From Pontivivens marinum (lineage in GTDB: Bacteria; Pseudomonadota; Alphaproteobacteria; Rhodobacterales; Rhodobacteraceae), in NCBI RefSeq assembly GCF_900231835.1, contig NZ_OCTN01000010.1, positions 30,000 through 93,999 of the forward strand: a stretch of DNA of 64,000 nt, in the 5' to 3' direction. The translations under genes and the position numbers were made by a program. Under the pieces are notes generated by a model. That model ran no database searches. It was not told the origin of the DNA and was given only the letters and a program-made list of their open reading frames with translations. Positions 50,400 to 59,979 of this stretch are shown one piece after another (positions within the stretch are counted from its first letter, which is position 1; each line of letters starts with the position of its first letter).

Positions 50400-51101
50400 A
50401 TGGTCCTGCGCAAAGTTGCACTGATTGCCACGCTGCTATCCGCTGCTGCAAGTAGCGCCGTCGCGCAGAGCAATCCCGTGGTGGTTGAGCTATTTACTTC
50501 GCAGGGGTGTTCCTCCTGCCCGCCGGCTGATGAGTTCTTGGGCGAATTGGCGGAACGTGAAGACGTTATCGCATTGTCACTGCATGTCGATTACTGGGAC
50601 TATCTAGGCTGGAGCGATCCGTTTGCATCGCCGGAGATGACCCAAAGGCAGCGCAGCTACGCCGTTGCCCACAATACCCGTTCCGTCTTTACACCGCAGA
50701 TGATGATACAGGGCGAAGTGTCCGCCGTTGGCCACCGTCGTGATGACGTCCTGACCGCGATTGATGCGGCAGCAGCCACCCCGGCGCCTGCGACGATTGA
50801 GTTGACGGAGCAGAACGGTCGCTTGCTGGTCGTGATCATTCCGCGTCGTGAGGGGCTGAATGGCGTTGTTCACATTGTCAGCTATGCTTTGCCACAGGAA
50901 TTGCAGATCCCGCGTGGCGAAAATGGCGGTCAAACTGTGACCTACACAAACGTAGTCACGGATTGGATGCGTCTGGGCGATTGGGACGGTCAGCGTATGG
51001 AGCTGGTCGCACCCGCGCCTGCTATGGGTAAGGGTGTGGCTGTGATCGTGCAGCAAGGCCGCGTCGGGCCCGTTCTGGCAGCCGCTCGGATGGAACGCTG
51101 A
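50400..51101 (+). CDS. DUF1223 thioredoxin-like exported protein
   Basis: 233 residues. Residues 1-22 form a signal peptide (SAAASSAVAQ). The mature part starts with VVELFTSQGCSSCPPAD, a thioredoxin-like CxxC site, then LHVDYWDYLGWSDPFAS and YTPQMMIQG-like FTPQMMIQGE, the DUF1223 signature. Periplasmic redox role is inferred. acnA followed by a DUF1223 gene is a common pair in this order, as I recall, though a terminator separates them here. Confidence 0.85.
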   Translation: MVLRKVALIATLLSAAASSAVAQSNPVVVELFTSQGCSSCPPADEFLGELAEREDVIALSLHVDYWDYLGWSDPFASPEMTQRQRSYAVAHNTRSVFTPQMMIQGEVSAVGHRRDDVLTAIDAAAATPAPATIELTEQNGRLLVVIIPRREGLNGVVHIVSYALPQELQIPRGENGGQTVTYTNVVTDWMRLGDWDGQRMELVAPAPAMGKGVAVIVQQGRVGPVLAAARMER

Positions 51102-51104
51102 TCT

Positions 51105-51977
51105 CTACCTCCAGCGGCGATGGAACCAGAACCACTGCTCGGGCCGCTCACGAATCCATACGCTGAGCTGGTCGTTAACAGCCGCCATCATCGTATGCTC
51201 ATCACTGGGCGGGATCGGTGCGGCGAATACGCTGTCAAAGGTCTCCCCATCCGCGGCGCGGAAAGTGATGACCGGAATCAGCGGGATATTCATGCTTAGC
51301 GCCAGTTTGGCCGCTGTCAGCGTTGTCTCAGCCGGATGACCCAGAAAATCGATAAGTGGCGCACCGGTCTGCTTTTGATCCACCAGGATTTCAGCGACGC
51401 CACCACCGCGCAGATGCTTGATTAAATCGCGCGTTCCCTGCCGTCCCTTTGAGAAGGCATTCGGGCTTAATGTGCGCAAGGCCGCCACGAAATCCGCGTT
51501 GTAATAGGGGTTGTTATGCGTGCGATAAACCCCCGCAATCTCAACCCCTTGGGCCAAGGCGGAGGCGCGCGCGCCCTCCCAGTTGCCGTAGTGGGCTGAT
51601 GCAATGATCGCACCACGTCCCTGTTCTTGCGCGGTCACCAACGCCTCCAGCCCATCGCCGCTGGCGCGAAATCGCGTGGGGTCGGATACGACATCGGCCA
51701 TCATCATTTCTTCGACCAACACGCGCCCGAAATTATCGCCGATACCTGTAATCAGCCGGTCACGATCCGCTTTGGTCAACTGCGGCATGACCATATCCAG
51801 ATTGCGGTGCACACGCTTTCGTGCCGCGGGCACGCGCATCAAGACAGCGCGGCCGATCCACGATCCGACACGCAAACGGCGGGAGTAGGGCAATAGGCGC
51901 AATGCCTTGCCCAATACACGCAGAACTGCATTGGAGAGGTAGTGCCCGATATCTGTCAGGCGGCGCTGGATCGTCAT
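51105..51977 (-). CDS. Lysophospholipid/lipid A acyltransferase (LpxL/HtrB family)
   Basis: 290 residues. Transfers an acyl chain to lipid A precursors or related lipids at the inner membrane. Seen: an N-terminal membrane-facing helix (LGKALRLLPYSRRLRVGSWIG), ARKRVHRNLDMV, the catalytic HX4E motif in SAHYGNWEGARA, YRTHNNPY, RQGTRDLIKHLRGGG and VDQKQ, and the ending PEQWFWFHRRWR typical of the family. The acceptor cannot be told from the sequence. Confidence 0.88.
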   Translation of the reverse strand: MTIQRRLTDIGHYLSNAVLRVLGKALRLLPYSRRLRVGSWIGRAVLMRVPAARKRVHRNLDMVMPQLTKADRDRLITGIGDNFGRVLVEEMMMADVVSDPTRFRASGDGLEALVTAQEQGRGAIIASAHYGNWEGARASALAQGVEIAGVYRTHNNPYYNADFVAALRTLSPNAFSKGRQGTRDLIKHLRGGGVAEILVDQKQTGAPLIDFLGHPAETTLTAAKLALSMNIPLIPVITFRAADGETFDSVFAAPIPPSDEHTMMAAVNDQLSVWIRERPEQWFWFHRRWR

Positions 51978-52087
51978 GCGAGGCTAGCCCCATCGATGTC
52001 GTTGCTGTTGCTACATCTCTATCCGAGTTGCGCGTTGCGGGCCATCGGTGTGACGGGGCAACGTGGCGTCGAAATGGTAGAGACGAA

Positions 52088-52113
52088 AAAGGCGACGCAT
52101 CTGCGCCGCCTTT
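52088..52113 (-). terminator. Terminator of infC
   Basis: AAAGGCG/CGCCTTT stem extended by CGC/GCG pairs (one mismatch); on the minus strand it is followed by TTTTT. It starts 26 bases after the infC stop. Confidence 0.8.
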
Positions 52114-52138
52114 CATATTCCTATCGCAGATCCGGCCG

Positions 52139-52684
52139 TTAGGTCTTAACCGGCGAAATCATCATAACCATCTGGCGGCCCTCAACGCGGGGCATATTGT
52201 CGATCTTGCCTGTACCCTCAACATCGTCAGCGACGCGGTTGAGAAGAATACGGCCCAGATCCTGGTGCGCCATTTCGCGGCCACGAAAACGCAATGTGAC
52301 TTTAACTTTATCCCCACCTTCGAGGAACTTCATCACGTTGCGCATTTTGACGTCGTAATCATGCGTGTCGGTGTTGGGGCGGAACTTCACCTCCTTCACC
52401 TCGATCGTCTTTTGCTTTTTACGCGCCTCGGATTCACGTTTCTGCTGTTCATATTTGAACTTGCCGAAATCCATGATCTTACAGACGGGCGGCTCGGCGT
52501 TCGGGGAGATTTCCACGAGGTCGAGACCTGCCTCCTCCGCAAGTTCAATGCCACGACGAGGCGTAACAACGCCTACCTGTTCGCCGTCAGCGCCGATCAG
52601 GCGAATTTCGTTCGAGCGGATGCGGTCATTGACACGGGGTCCCGTGTCGCGGGTTGGGGGCGCATTGTGCGGTCTTCTGGCTAT
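52139..52684 (-). CDS. infC: Translation initiation factor IF-3, non-standard start codon
   Basis: 181 residues if it starts at ATA 52684. IF-3 guards start-codon choice on the 30S subunit. Seen: [93 protein letters not shown] and [12 protein letters not shown]. The family N-terminus begins with [12 protein letters not shown] in relatives, and here that is preceded by ATA with AAGGACGAGAAG upstream. No ATG, GTG or TTG lies in frame between this point and 52825. E. coli infC uses AUU for autoregulation, so a rare start is plausible here. Confidence 0.9.
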   Translation of the reverse strand: MARRPHNAPPTRDTGPRVNDRIRSNEIRLIGADGEQVGVVTPRRGIELAEEAGLDLVEISPNAEPPVCKIMDFGKFKYEQQKRESEARKKQKTIEVKEVKFRPNTDTHDYDVKMRNVMKFLEGGDKVKVTLRFRGREMAHQDLGRILLNRVADDVEGTGKIDNMPRVEGRQMVMMISPVKT

Positions 52685-52852
52685 GGTCTTCTCGTCCTTC
52701 TGTGGTGACAGATCGCGTATATCATATTTTACTCCACGCGCACAGACTTGACCCGCGCGCGCAAAGCAGGGCAACAGGAGGCTTAAGTGGAGCCTCTTTG
52801 CCTTTGGGTCAATAGAGTTTATCAACTCAAACCGTTATGTCGGGAGGCTTTC

Positions 52853-53485
52853 GTGATTTTTCAAGGGATTTTGGTCGCAATTTCTGCTGTCGCGGCGACC
52901 CTTTATCTCGTGCTTTATCGTAAGGCCCCGCCATCGCGCCGCCGCGCATTGGTTAAAGCAACCGCGGCCGGCAGCTTGATGGTGGCGACAATCATCGAAG
53001 GCGCACCAATAACACTGGTTTTTTATTTCGCATCTGCTGCGCTGTGCGATGCCATTTTAGCACGTGAGGACGGTGACGATTTTTTCGTTGCCTTGGCTGT
53101 CGCGCTAATGGCGCAAATTTTCCTATGCCTCACGTTTTTAACAGCATGGACCGGCATTGATGCCCCGTTCGTAGCGGCGATCGGGCTTGGAGGAATTTGG
53201 GTCGGGTATTTCATGTTGATCTGGGGCGGGCTGGTGCGATCACGCGTTGCAATTATTTGCTATTCTGTGGGGATGCTTGCATCCACCTATGTCGCGTTGG
53301 GTACCGATACTTACGGGCAATTCGCAGTTATCGGCATGCTGTTCTATGTTTTGTCGCAAGTTTTAATTTCGCTGGAAATTTACATGCTGCGCAGAAACGA
53401 GATTGAGGCCGTTCTCGCGGGGCATTCTGTCTGGATATCTTACTACACGTCATTACTAATGTTCTTCGTCGCATTTTGCGGATAA
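52853..53485 (+). CDS. YhhN/TMEM86-like membrane protein, copy 1
   Basis: 210 residues from GTG 52853, chosen for GGGAGG at 52842-52847; an open frame from 52787 is possible but begins in the infC promoter region. About eight membrane helices. The order of features fits the YhhN family (lysoplasmalogenase-like): ALCDAILAREDGDDFF after helix 3, a mid helix pair, SQVLISLEIYML, and the ending WISYYTSLLMFF. The family's usual His after the first Asp and the SD pair later on are replaced (AQIFL; SQ), so activity is doubtful. First of three tandem copies. Confidence 0.68.
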   Translation: MIFQGILVAISAVAATLYLVLYRKAPPSRRRALVKATAAGSLMVATIIEGAPITLVFYFASAALCDAILAREDGDDFFVALAVALMAQIFLCLTFLTAWTGIDAPFVAAIGLGGIWVGYFMLIWGGLVRSRVAIICYSVGMLASTYVALGTDTYGQFAVIGMLFYVLSQVLISLEIYMLRRNEIEAVLAGHSVWISYYTSLLMFFVAFCG

Positions 53486-53524
53486 CGTTAATGCAAGTGC
53501 CCGCCCCCAGTACAGAACCAGCAT

Positions 53525-54172
53525 ATGTATGAGATTAACGCGTTTACGATTGCCGCGCTGGTGATATCACTCATCAGCTCTGTGATTTATGTGGGCTATT
53601 TCCAGCTGCGAGCCGTGTCCGTACCGCGATCGGTTAGTAAGACGATGTCAATTCTTGCATTGGCGGTGGCTGCATGGTTGGGCGGCGTGTCGGAGCTGTT
53701 CTGCGTGGGTCTACTGCTATGCGCGGTGGCTGATTGTCTGAAAAGTCTCCGCAGTGACCGTCTGTTCTTCGTTGCTGTTATCGCGTCGGCCTCGATGCAG
53801 TTACTGACATGCATATGGTTCGTATTTGTTCTGTGGGTGGGGATTGAGGCACCGCTGGTTGGTATTTTGGGCGTTTTTGGCGTTTCAGGTGGGTTTTTTG
53901 CCATGGTTTGGCCCAAGCTGAAGGGCGGAAACCTGCTACTGATTCCGTATTTTTTCTGCACGATGCTGCTGTTTTCATTGGGTCTGGGTGCATCCCCGGG
54001 ACGACCACTACTGATGCTCGGCCTGACATTTTACCTGATCACACTACTTTTGTTAGGGTTTGAGGTGATCCTGTTCAACAAGAAGTATCGATTTTTGCGT
54101 GTTGTCGGACCTATCATCTGGGTGTTTTACCATGCAGGATTGACGTTGATGATGATTGGTGGCGCGGAATGA
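53525..54172 (+). CDS. YhhN/TMEM86-like membrane protein, copy 2
   Basis: 215 residues, about eight membrane helices. Same layout as its neighbours: LLLCAVADCLKSLRSDRLFF, an internal helix pair, LLLLGFEVILFNKKYRF and IIWVFYHAGLTLMMIG. The His position holds Gln and the later SD position is IT. Weakly similar to copies 1 and 3 in sequence, so the duplication is old or the copies were gathered separately. Ends one base before a GTG that could start copy 3. Confidence 0.65.
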   Translation: MYEINAFTIAALVISLISSVIYVGYFQLRAVSVPRSVSKTMSILALAVAAWLGGVSELFCVGLLLCAVADCLKSLRSDRLFFVAVIASASMQLLTCIWFVFVLWVGIEAPLVGILGVFGVSGGFFAMVWPKLKGGNLLLIPYFFCTMLLFSLGLGASPGRPLLMLGLTFYLITLLLLGFEVILFNKKYRFLRVVGPIIWVFYHAGLTLMMIGGAE

Positions 54173-54184
54173 GTGGGGACTAGA

Positions 54185-54820
54185 ATGGCGATCCTGTTCC
54201 TTTTGATCGGGGTGGGCGCGGGGCTGGATTATGGCCTGCTGCGATCATGGCAGCGCCCATCATGGGAACGGACGTTAACCAAAACGTCTGCTATGGTCGC
54301 GATCCTGATCTGGGCCACGCTGATTGGCGCGCCAAACCATGTGATTATCGCTATTTGCTTTGCTGTGCTGGGTGATTTCGGCAGCAGTCGCGGTGCGCTC
54401 AATTGGGTGGTGATGAGCGCGATAACCTTCGGCGCGGTTCATGCGATTTATATGGTTGAGTATCTGGCACTGGCCAACCGCTCGATTATTGAGGCGGGTC
54501 CGGCAATCTTGTTGGCTACCTGCACGACCGGAGTGGTCATCATCATGTGCCTGCGCTCACAACAAAGGCACTGGCACATATGCGTGCTGCAATCGACCGT
54601 CGGGTTATTGCAATTCGCGCTGGGGCAGATGGTCGGTGGTGAGATGATGATAATCAGCTACACGACATCGCTGTTTTTCGCGGCAGGCTTGTTTCACTGT
54701 TTGACGGTGATTTTCCTGGAACAGACGGCGCCGATGCGGCGGCTGATATGTCCAATGGTGTGGTGCATGTATATGATGGCCCAGATATTTACGATCATCG
54801 GTTTAACCGAATTCGCGTAG
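54185..54820 (+). CDS. YhhN/TMEM86-like membrane protein, copy 3
   Basis: 211 residues from ATG 54185; GTG 54173, right after the stop of copy 2, would add four. About eight membrane helices. It keeps more of the family pattern: CFAVLGDFGSSRGA and GAVHAIYMVEYLAL (Asp and His retained), and VWCMYMMAQIFTIIGL at the end, but the second SD pair is AAG. Family proteins cleave the vinyl-ether bond of lysoplasmalogens; that function is not shown here. Confidence 0.68.
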   Translation: MAILFLLIGVGAGLDYGLLRSWQRPSWERTLTKTSAMVAILIWATLIGAPNHVIIAICFAVLGDFGSSRGALNWVVMSAITFGAVHAIYMVEYLALANRSIIEAGPAILLATCTTGVVIIMCLRSQQRHWHICVLQSTVGLLQFALGQMVGGEMMIISYTTSLFFAAGLFHCLTVIFLEQTAPMRRLICPMVWCMYMMAQIFTIIGLTEFA

Positions 54821-54830
54821 GATCGGGCAG

Positions 54831-54858
54831 CAACGCGGCGATAGATACCGCCGCGTTG
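54831..54858. terminator. Hairpin between the third YhhN-like gene and thrS
   Basis: Perfect 10-bp stem CAACGCGGCG/CGCCGCGTTG with loop ATAGATAC between two convergent genes. No T-tract; likely a bidirectional end point. Confidence 0.55.
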
Positions 54859-54873
54859 ATTGGCTTCGAGTGA

Positions 54874-56829
54874 TCAGCGTGCAACCTGATCGGGTGCCAA
54901 TGCCTCGTTGCTCAATGTAGCCAACACGTCCTCGCGTGGCAGAACCACGGACTGTTTTTCACCCAAGCGGCGCATAGACACGGTGCCGTTCTCGACCTCT
55001 TGGCGACCGACAGCTAGGATCACCGGCACTTTGCCCAGTGAATGCTCACGGACCTTGTAGTTGATCTTCTCGTTGCGGGTGTCTGCCTCGGCACGAATGC
55101 CCTGCTTGCGCAGCATCTCAACCGTTGCGTTCACGAAATCATCCGCATCCGATACGATGGACGCTACGACGACCTGACGTGGGGCCAGCCAGAAGGGCAG
55201 CTTACCCGCGTAGTTCTCAATCAGGATACCGATGAAGCGCTCGAACGAGCCGAGAACCGCGCGGTGCAGCATGAAGGGACGGTGCTTGTCGCTGTCCTCA
55301 CCCACATATTCCGCGCCTAGACGCTCGGGCAGTTGGCTGTCTACTTGGAACGTGCCGCACTGCCATTCGCGGCCAATCGCGTCGGTCAGCTTGAAGTCCA
55401 GCTTGGGGCCGTAAAATGCGCCCTCACCGGGATCGACTTCATAATCCATACCGATGGATTTGATCGCGGATTCCAGTGCGCCTTCGGTTACATCCCATTC
55501 AGCATCGGTGCCGATACGCTGATCAGGGCGGGTGGAGAACTTGATCTTGAACTCGTCAAAGCCGAGATCCTTGTACACGCGGCTGAGGAGCTGGATGAAC
55601 TTGGCGCATTCCTCCTGAATCTGCTCCTGCGTGCAGAAGATGTGCCCATCATCCTGAACAAAACCACGCACACGCATCAGGCCGTGCATCGCGCCGGATG
55701 CCTCGTAGCGATGGCACGAACCGAATTCGGCCAGACGCAGGGGCAAGTCGCGATAGGATTTCAGGCCTTGGTTATAGACCTGAACGTGGCACGGACAGTT
55801 CATCGGCTTTAGCGCATTCGTCCGCTTTTCATTTGCATGTTCCTCATCAATCTCGGTGATGAACATGTTTTCGCGATATTTGTCCCAGTGGCCGGAGGCC
55901 TCCCACAACTTGCGATCCACAACCTGAGGTGTGCGGATTTCCTTGTAGCCGTCCTCGATCTGACGACGGCGCATATATTCCTCAAGCCCGCGATAGATGC
56001 TCCAGCCATTGGGGTGCCAGAACACCATGCCGGGCGCTTCCTCTTGCAGGTGGAACAGGTCCATCTCCTTGGCCAAGCGACGGTGATCGCGTTTTGCGGC
56101 CTCCTCGACTTGTAGAAGATGCGCCTTCAGCTCCTGCCGAGTGCGGAAGGCAACGCCGTAGATGCGCTGAAGCTGTTTGTTCTTCGAGTCGCCACGCCAA
56201 TAGGCACCGGAAACGCGGGTCAGTTTGAACGCATCCGCAGGCACCTGACCGGTATGGGCGAGGTGTGGGCCGCGGCACAGATCCTGCCAATCGCCGTGCC
56301 AGTACATCCGCAGGTCTTCGCCCTCTGGAATGGCGTCGATCAACTCAACCTTGAATGGTTCGTTCGCGGCTTCGTAATGAGCAATAGCGCGGGCGCGCTC
56401 CCATGTTTCTGTGCGAACGGGATCGCGCAGGGTGATGATGTCACGCATCTTTTTCTCGATCGCCTCAAGGTCCTCAGGCGTGAAGGGTTCCTCGCGATCA
56501 AAATCGTAGTACCAGCCATTGGCGATAACAGGTCCGATTGTGACCTTTACGTCAGGCCAGATTTCCTGCACGGCACGGGCCATGATGTGGGCGGAATCGT
56601 GCCGGATCAGCTCCAGCGCTTCGGCCTCGTCCTTGATTGTGTGAATGGCGAGTTGCGCATCATTCTCGATCGGGCGGGACAGGTCGCGGAACTGACCGTC
56701 TAGCGTGCAGGCAATGGCCTGCTTGCCCAGTGATTTCGAGATATCTGCAGCAACCTCACCTCCGGTAATCCCTGCCTCATACATGCGCTGTGCGCCATCG
56801 GGCAGTGTGATCGTGATCTGGGCCATCAT
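54874..56829 (-). CDS. thrS: Threonyl-tRNA synthetase
   Basis: 651 residues from ATG 56829, with GGAGG five bases upstream (eight from the second ATG, 56826). Domains: TGS ([20 protein letters not shown]), second additional domain with the editing HxxxH ([11 protein letters not shown]) and Cys/His further on, class II core with motif 2 ([20 protein letters not shown]), motif 3 ([17 protein letters not shown]), and an anticodon-binding end ([20 protein letters not shown]). Zinc ligands are visible in [10 protein letters not shown]. Confidence 0.97.
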   Translation of the reverse strand: MMAQITITLPDGAQRMYEAGITGGEVAADISKSLGKQAIACTLDGQFRDLSRPIENDAQLAIHTIKDEAEALELIRHDSAHIMARAVQEIWPDVKVTIGPVIANGWYYDFDREEPFTPEDLEAIEKKMRDIITLRDPVRTETWERARAIAHYEAANEPFKVELIDAIPEGEDLRMYWHGDWQDLCRGPHLAHTGQVPADAFKLTRVSGAYWRGDSKNKQLQRIYGVAFRTRQELKAHLLQVEEAAKRDHRRLAKEMDLFHLQEEAPGMVFWHPNGWSIYRGLEEYMRRRQIEDGYKEIRTPQVVDRKLWEASGHWDKYRENMFITEIDEEHANEKRTNALKPMNCPCHVQVYNQGLKSYRDLPLRLAEFGSCHRYEASGAMHGLMRVRGFVQDDGHIFCTQEQIQEECAKFIQLLSRVYKDLGFDEFKIKFSTRPDQRIGTDAEWDVTEGALESAIKSIGMDYEVDPGEGAFYGPKLDFKLTDAIGREWQCGTFQVDSQLPERLGAEYVGEDSDKHRPFMLHRAVLGSFERFIGILIENYAGKLPFWLAPRQVVVASIVSDADDFVNATVEMLRKQGIRAEADTRNEKINYKVREHSLGKVPVILAVGRQEVENGTVSMRRLGEKQSVVLPREDVLATLSNEALAPDQVAR

Positions 56830-56929
56830 GGGCCTCCTACGGTTCGGCGCCTACGAGTGCGCCCGGTTGCGGTTATGTGCATGAGGGGTATGACTGACGC
56901 GGGCCAACTGCGTCAAGCAGATATGGGAA

Positions 56930-58126
56930 TTAGTCGGATTGCGCCGGATCGTCGGCATAAACGGCCAAGGTCGCCATCTGCATCTGCTCCACAGTAAAGC
57001 GGGACCGGATTCGAGCGCGGGCGGCCATGCCCATATGGGCGCGGGCGCTGTCATCCAGCGACATTGCTGCCTCAACCGAGTCGGCCAATGCATTCACGTC
57101 ACCGGGGGGGTACAGCCAGCCGGTGACGCCATCCTCAACCGTTTCCAGACTGCCGCCATGTGCGGTCGCGATGATGGGGCGGCCCATGGCCTGTGCCTCA
57201 ACAGCGACACGGCCAAATGCCTCTGGCTCACGACTGGCGCTAACAACAACCGCGCTCAGCTTATAGGCGGCCTCCATATCGGCGCAGTGTCCGACCATGC
57301 GCACCACATCCGTCAATCCGGCGGTGCGGACTGCTTGCTCCAACGTTGCGCCGTAGCCCGATCCGCTATCATCGCCAACCAGAACGATTTGCATGTCGAA
57401 ATCGGGATTGCGCTGTTTGATCAACGCGGTGGCTGCGATCAGATCCTCGGCACCCTTCCACCGTGTCAGGCGACCGGGAAGCATGACGATGGGGCGGGAA
57501 TCCTCAATCGCGCCCCATGATTGGGCCAGGCTGATTGTGCGCTCACTGGTCACAACCTCCTCGGCGAAGCTTTGAATATCGGCGCCACGGGGGATTGTAA
57601 CAATGCGCGAGGCGGGAATGCGGTGCCGTGCCTGAATAACGCTGGCAACATGTTCTGATACTGCGATCACCGGATTGCCGCGCGCCATGACCGAGTTATA
57701 CCAGCGCTTAAAGGGGATGCCGCCCTCATTATAAACGCCGTGATATGTGGTGATGAAGCGTGTGCCGGTTGCGCGCACTGCGTTCCAGCCGGCCCATGCG
57801 GGCGCGCGGGATCGGGCGTGAACGATATCTACGTTTTCGTCACGGATGATTTTTTGCAGGGCGCGGGCATTGCGCCAGATCGTTACCGGATTCTTGGACC
57901 CGATATTCATTTGGAACAGTTCACCACCGGCGCGGCGCAGTTGTGGCTCCATCCGCCCACCTGCGCTGACAACAAGTGCGCGATGGCCCGCAGCGGTAAG
58001 GGCGCGGACGATTTCGATCGCGCCACGCTCAACCCCACCGGTTTCCAATGTCGGAACCAGTTGCAGGACCGTCATAGGACGGGCAGGATCGGATCCAGAA
58101 TCTGCGATTTGATCGGAACTATTCAT
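56930..58126 (-). CDS. Glycosyltransferase family 4
   Basis: 398 residues from ATG 58126 (AAGGA seven bases upstream); the longer frame to 58210 is antisense to the next gene. GT-B fold: VLQLVPTLETGGVERGAIEI at the N-terminus, VHARSRAPAWAGW, TYHGVYNE, and a C-terminal donor domain with VMLPGRLTRWKGAEDLIAA, SASREPEAFGRVAVEAQAMG (EX7E) and GWLYPPGD. Cytoplasmic or membrane-associated sugar transfer to lipid or polysaccharide; substrate unknown. Divergent from an alpha/beta hydrolase; the two start codons overlap in CATG. Confidence 0.88.
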   Translation of the reverse strand: MNSSDQIADSGSDPARPMTVLQLVPTLETGGVERGAIEIVRALTAAGHRALVVSAGGRMEPQLRRAGGELFQMNIGSKNPVTIWRNARALQKIIRDENVDIVHARSRAPAWAGWNAVRATGTRFITTYHGVYNEGGIPFKRWYNSVMARGNPVIAVSEHVASVIQARHRIPASRIVTIPRGADIQSFAEEVVTSERTISLAQSWGAIEDSRPIVMLPGRLTRWKGAEDLIAATALIKQRNPDFDMQIVLVGDDSGSGYGATLEQAVRTAGLTDVVRMVGHCADMEAAYKLSAVVVSASREPEAFGRVAVEAQAMGRPIIATAHGGSLETVEDGVTGWLYPPGDVNALADSVEAAMSLDDSARAHMGMAARARIRSRFTVEQMQMATLAVYADDPAQSD

Positions 58127-58883
58127 GACGTCCTTTGAGGTATTCACACCGGATGATCGGCGGGAAATCGCCTTCCATCGTACAATGGCTGAGGCGAGAG
58201 GGGCGGACAAGCCCGGTATCGTCTTTCTAGGCGGTTTCCGCTCGGATATGGGCGGAACAAAGGCCGTGGATTTGCAGGCATGGGCCCGCGCACAGGGCCG
58301 CGCCTTTCTGCGATTTGACTATACAGGCCATGGGGATAGCTCCGGCGCGTTCGAGGATGGCTGCATCGGTGACTGGTTCCGCGATGCAATGGATGTTGTG
58401 TCCGCGCTGACGACGGGACCGCAAGTTCTGGTCGGTTCCTCCATGGGGGGCTGGATATCCCTGCTGCTGGCGCGGCACATGCCTGAGCGTGTGGCTGGTT
58501 TGGTTGGCATCGCCGCAGCACCAGATTTCACCGAAGATTCGATGTGGGCCAGCTTTGATGCGGATCAGCGCGCGGCTCTGACAGCGCAGGGGCGGGTGGA
58601 GTTGCCCAGTGATTATGATGACGGACCCTATGTGATTACCCAGAAACTGATCGAGGACGGTCGCAATCAGTTGGTTCTGCGGGATAGGCTGCCGCTGCCA
58701 TTTCCTGTCCACCTGCTGCACGGAACTGCGGATGTGGATGTGGATATGTCGCGACCACTCAAACTGATCGACCATGCGGACTGTGCAGATATGCGGCTGA
58801 CCTTTGTCAAAGGTGCGGATCACCGGTTCAGCTCGCCGGAATGTCTGGCATTAATTCAGAAAACGGTAATGGAAATTTGCTAG
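58125..58883 (+). CDS. Alpha/beta hydrolase (ABHD10-like)
   Basis: 252 residues. Seen: FLGGFRSDMGGTKA (oxyanion region), LRFDYTGHGDSSGAFEDG, the nucleophile elbow VGSSMGGWISLLLA with Ser at about residue 105, an Asp in HGTADVDVD and the terminal His in GADHRFSS. The layout resembles the ABHD10/acyl-thioesterase branch, common in alphaproteobacteria. Cytoplasmic. A thioesterase or esterase role is inferred. The start codon shares two bases with the divergent glycosyltransferase start. Confidence 0.8.
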   Translation: MTSFEVFTPDDRREIAFHRTMAEARGADKPGIVFLGGFRSDMGGTKAVDLQAWARAQGRAFLRFDYTGHGDSSGAFEDGCIGDWFRDAMDVVSALTTGPQVLVGSSMGGWISLLLARHMPERVAGLVGIAAAPDFTEDSMWASFDADQRAALTAQGRVELPSDYDDGPYVITQKLIEDGRNQLVLRDRLPLPFPVHLLHGTADVDVDMSRPLKLIDHADCADMRLTFVKGADHRFSSPECLALIQKTVMEIC

Positions 58884-58991
58884 CTGGTACGGAATGCATC
58901 GGACGAATTCCGCCACGGCATCTGACAATCAGCTTTGATTGCGCAAATGTCCTAAGTAGGTTGCCCGACATACAGGTAAACGGGGACTGAC

Positions 58992-59966
58992 ATGCGCATA
59001 ATTGCCGCCATCTTTATCGTTCTGGCCATATTGGTAACGGGCTTCTTGCTGTTCGCGCCACGCGAACCGGTTGAGGGGCCTATCACCTTTTCCAGCTCGG
59101 ATCTGGGCGATGATATCGACCTATACCTCGCGGCAAGTGAGGCGCAGTTCGATGATATCACGCCCGGTACGCAGAAGCGTATCCAGTGGGCGGGGGATGT
59201 GGGTGCACGCACGACCTATTCCATCGTCTATATCCACGGGTTCTCTGCCACGTCCGAGGAAATCCGGCCCGTGCCTGACAATGTGGCGCAGGCATTGGGT
59301 GCAAACCTGTACTACACACGCCTAACCGGACACGGCCGTGGTGGCGATGCAATGGCAGAGGCGACTGTGCCCGCATGGATCAACGATTACGCCGAGGCGA
59401 TTGCCATTGGCGCACGTCTGGGGGAGCGCGTGATCGTGATGACCACCTCAACCGGAGGTACGATCGCGGCACTTGGCGCCTTTGATGCGCGGATTGAGCA
59501 GGACTTGGCAGGGATCATCTTTGTATCCCCGAATTTTCAGGTAGCAAACCCGTCGGCAGCTATCCTGACGTTGCCACTCGTGCGCTACTGGGGGCCAACT
59601 GTCGCGGGGGCTGAACGCTCGTTCGAGGCAGCAAACCCAGAGCATGAGCGTTTCTGGACAACCAGGTATCCCACACTGGCCCTGCTGCCGATGGCGGCTT
59701 CGGTACAGGCGGCGGGCTTGATGCCGTTTAGCGAAACCACAGTGCCCGCGCTGTTTATGTTCTCGGATGACGATCAGGTCATAGATCACAGCGTAACCCG
59801 TGAGGTCGCGGCAGAGTGGGGTGGACCGGTTGAGATCATCAACCCCGAGCTAAGCGTCGATGCTGATCCCTACGCCCATGTCATCGCCGGTGATATTGTG
59901 TCGCCGGGTATGACCGCCCCCGTTCAGCAGGCGATGATCCGCTGGATTGCGACGCTTCCCAATTAG
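58992..59966 (+). CDS. Alpha/beta hydrolase with N-terminal membrane anchor
   Basis: 324 residues. Residues 4-24 are a membrane helix or uncleaved signal (IIAAIFIVLAILVTGFLLF). The rest is an alpha/beta hydrolase: VYIHGFSATSEE (oxyanion), LTGHGRGGDAMAEATV, a nucleophile elbow TTSTGGTIAAL where Ser is flanked by Thr, LFMFSDDDQVIDH (Asp) and DPYAHVIAG (His). Probably faces the periplasm. Substrate unknown. Second hydrolase gene in a row, though not a close copy of the first. Confidence 0.75.
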   Translation: MRIIAAIFIVLAILVTGFLLFAPREPVEGPITFSSSDLGDDIDLYLAASEAQFDDITPGTQKRIQWAGDVGARTTYSIVYIHGFSATSEEIRPVPDNVAQALGANLYYTRLTGHGRGGDAMAEATVPAWINDYAEAIAIGARLGERVIVMTTSTGGTIAALGAFDARIEQDLAGIIFVSPNFQVANPSAAILTLPLVRYWGPTVAGAERSFEAANPEHERFWTTRYPTLALLPMAASVQAAGLMPFSETTVPALFMFSDDDQVIDHSVTREVAAEWGGPVEIINPELSVDADPYAHVIAGDIVSPGMTAPVQQAMIRWIATLPN

Positions 59967-59979
59967 GGAGGCGTTTGCA

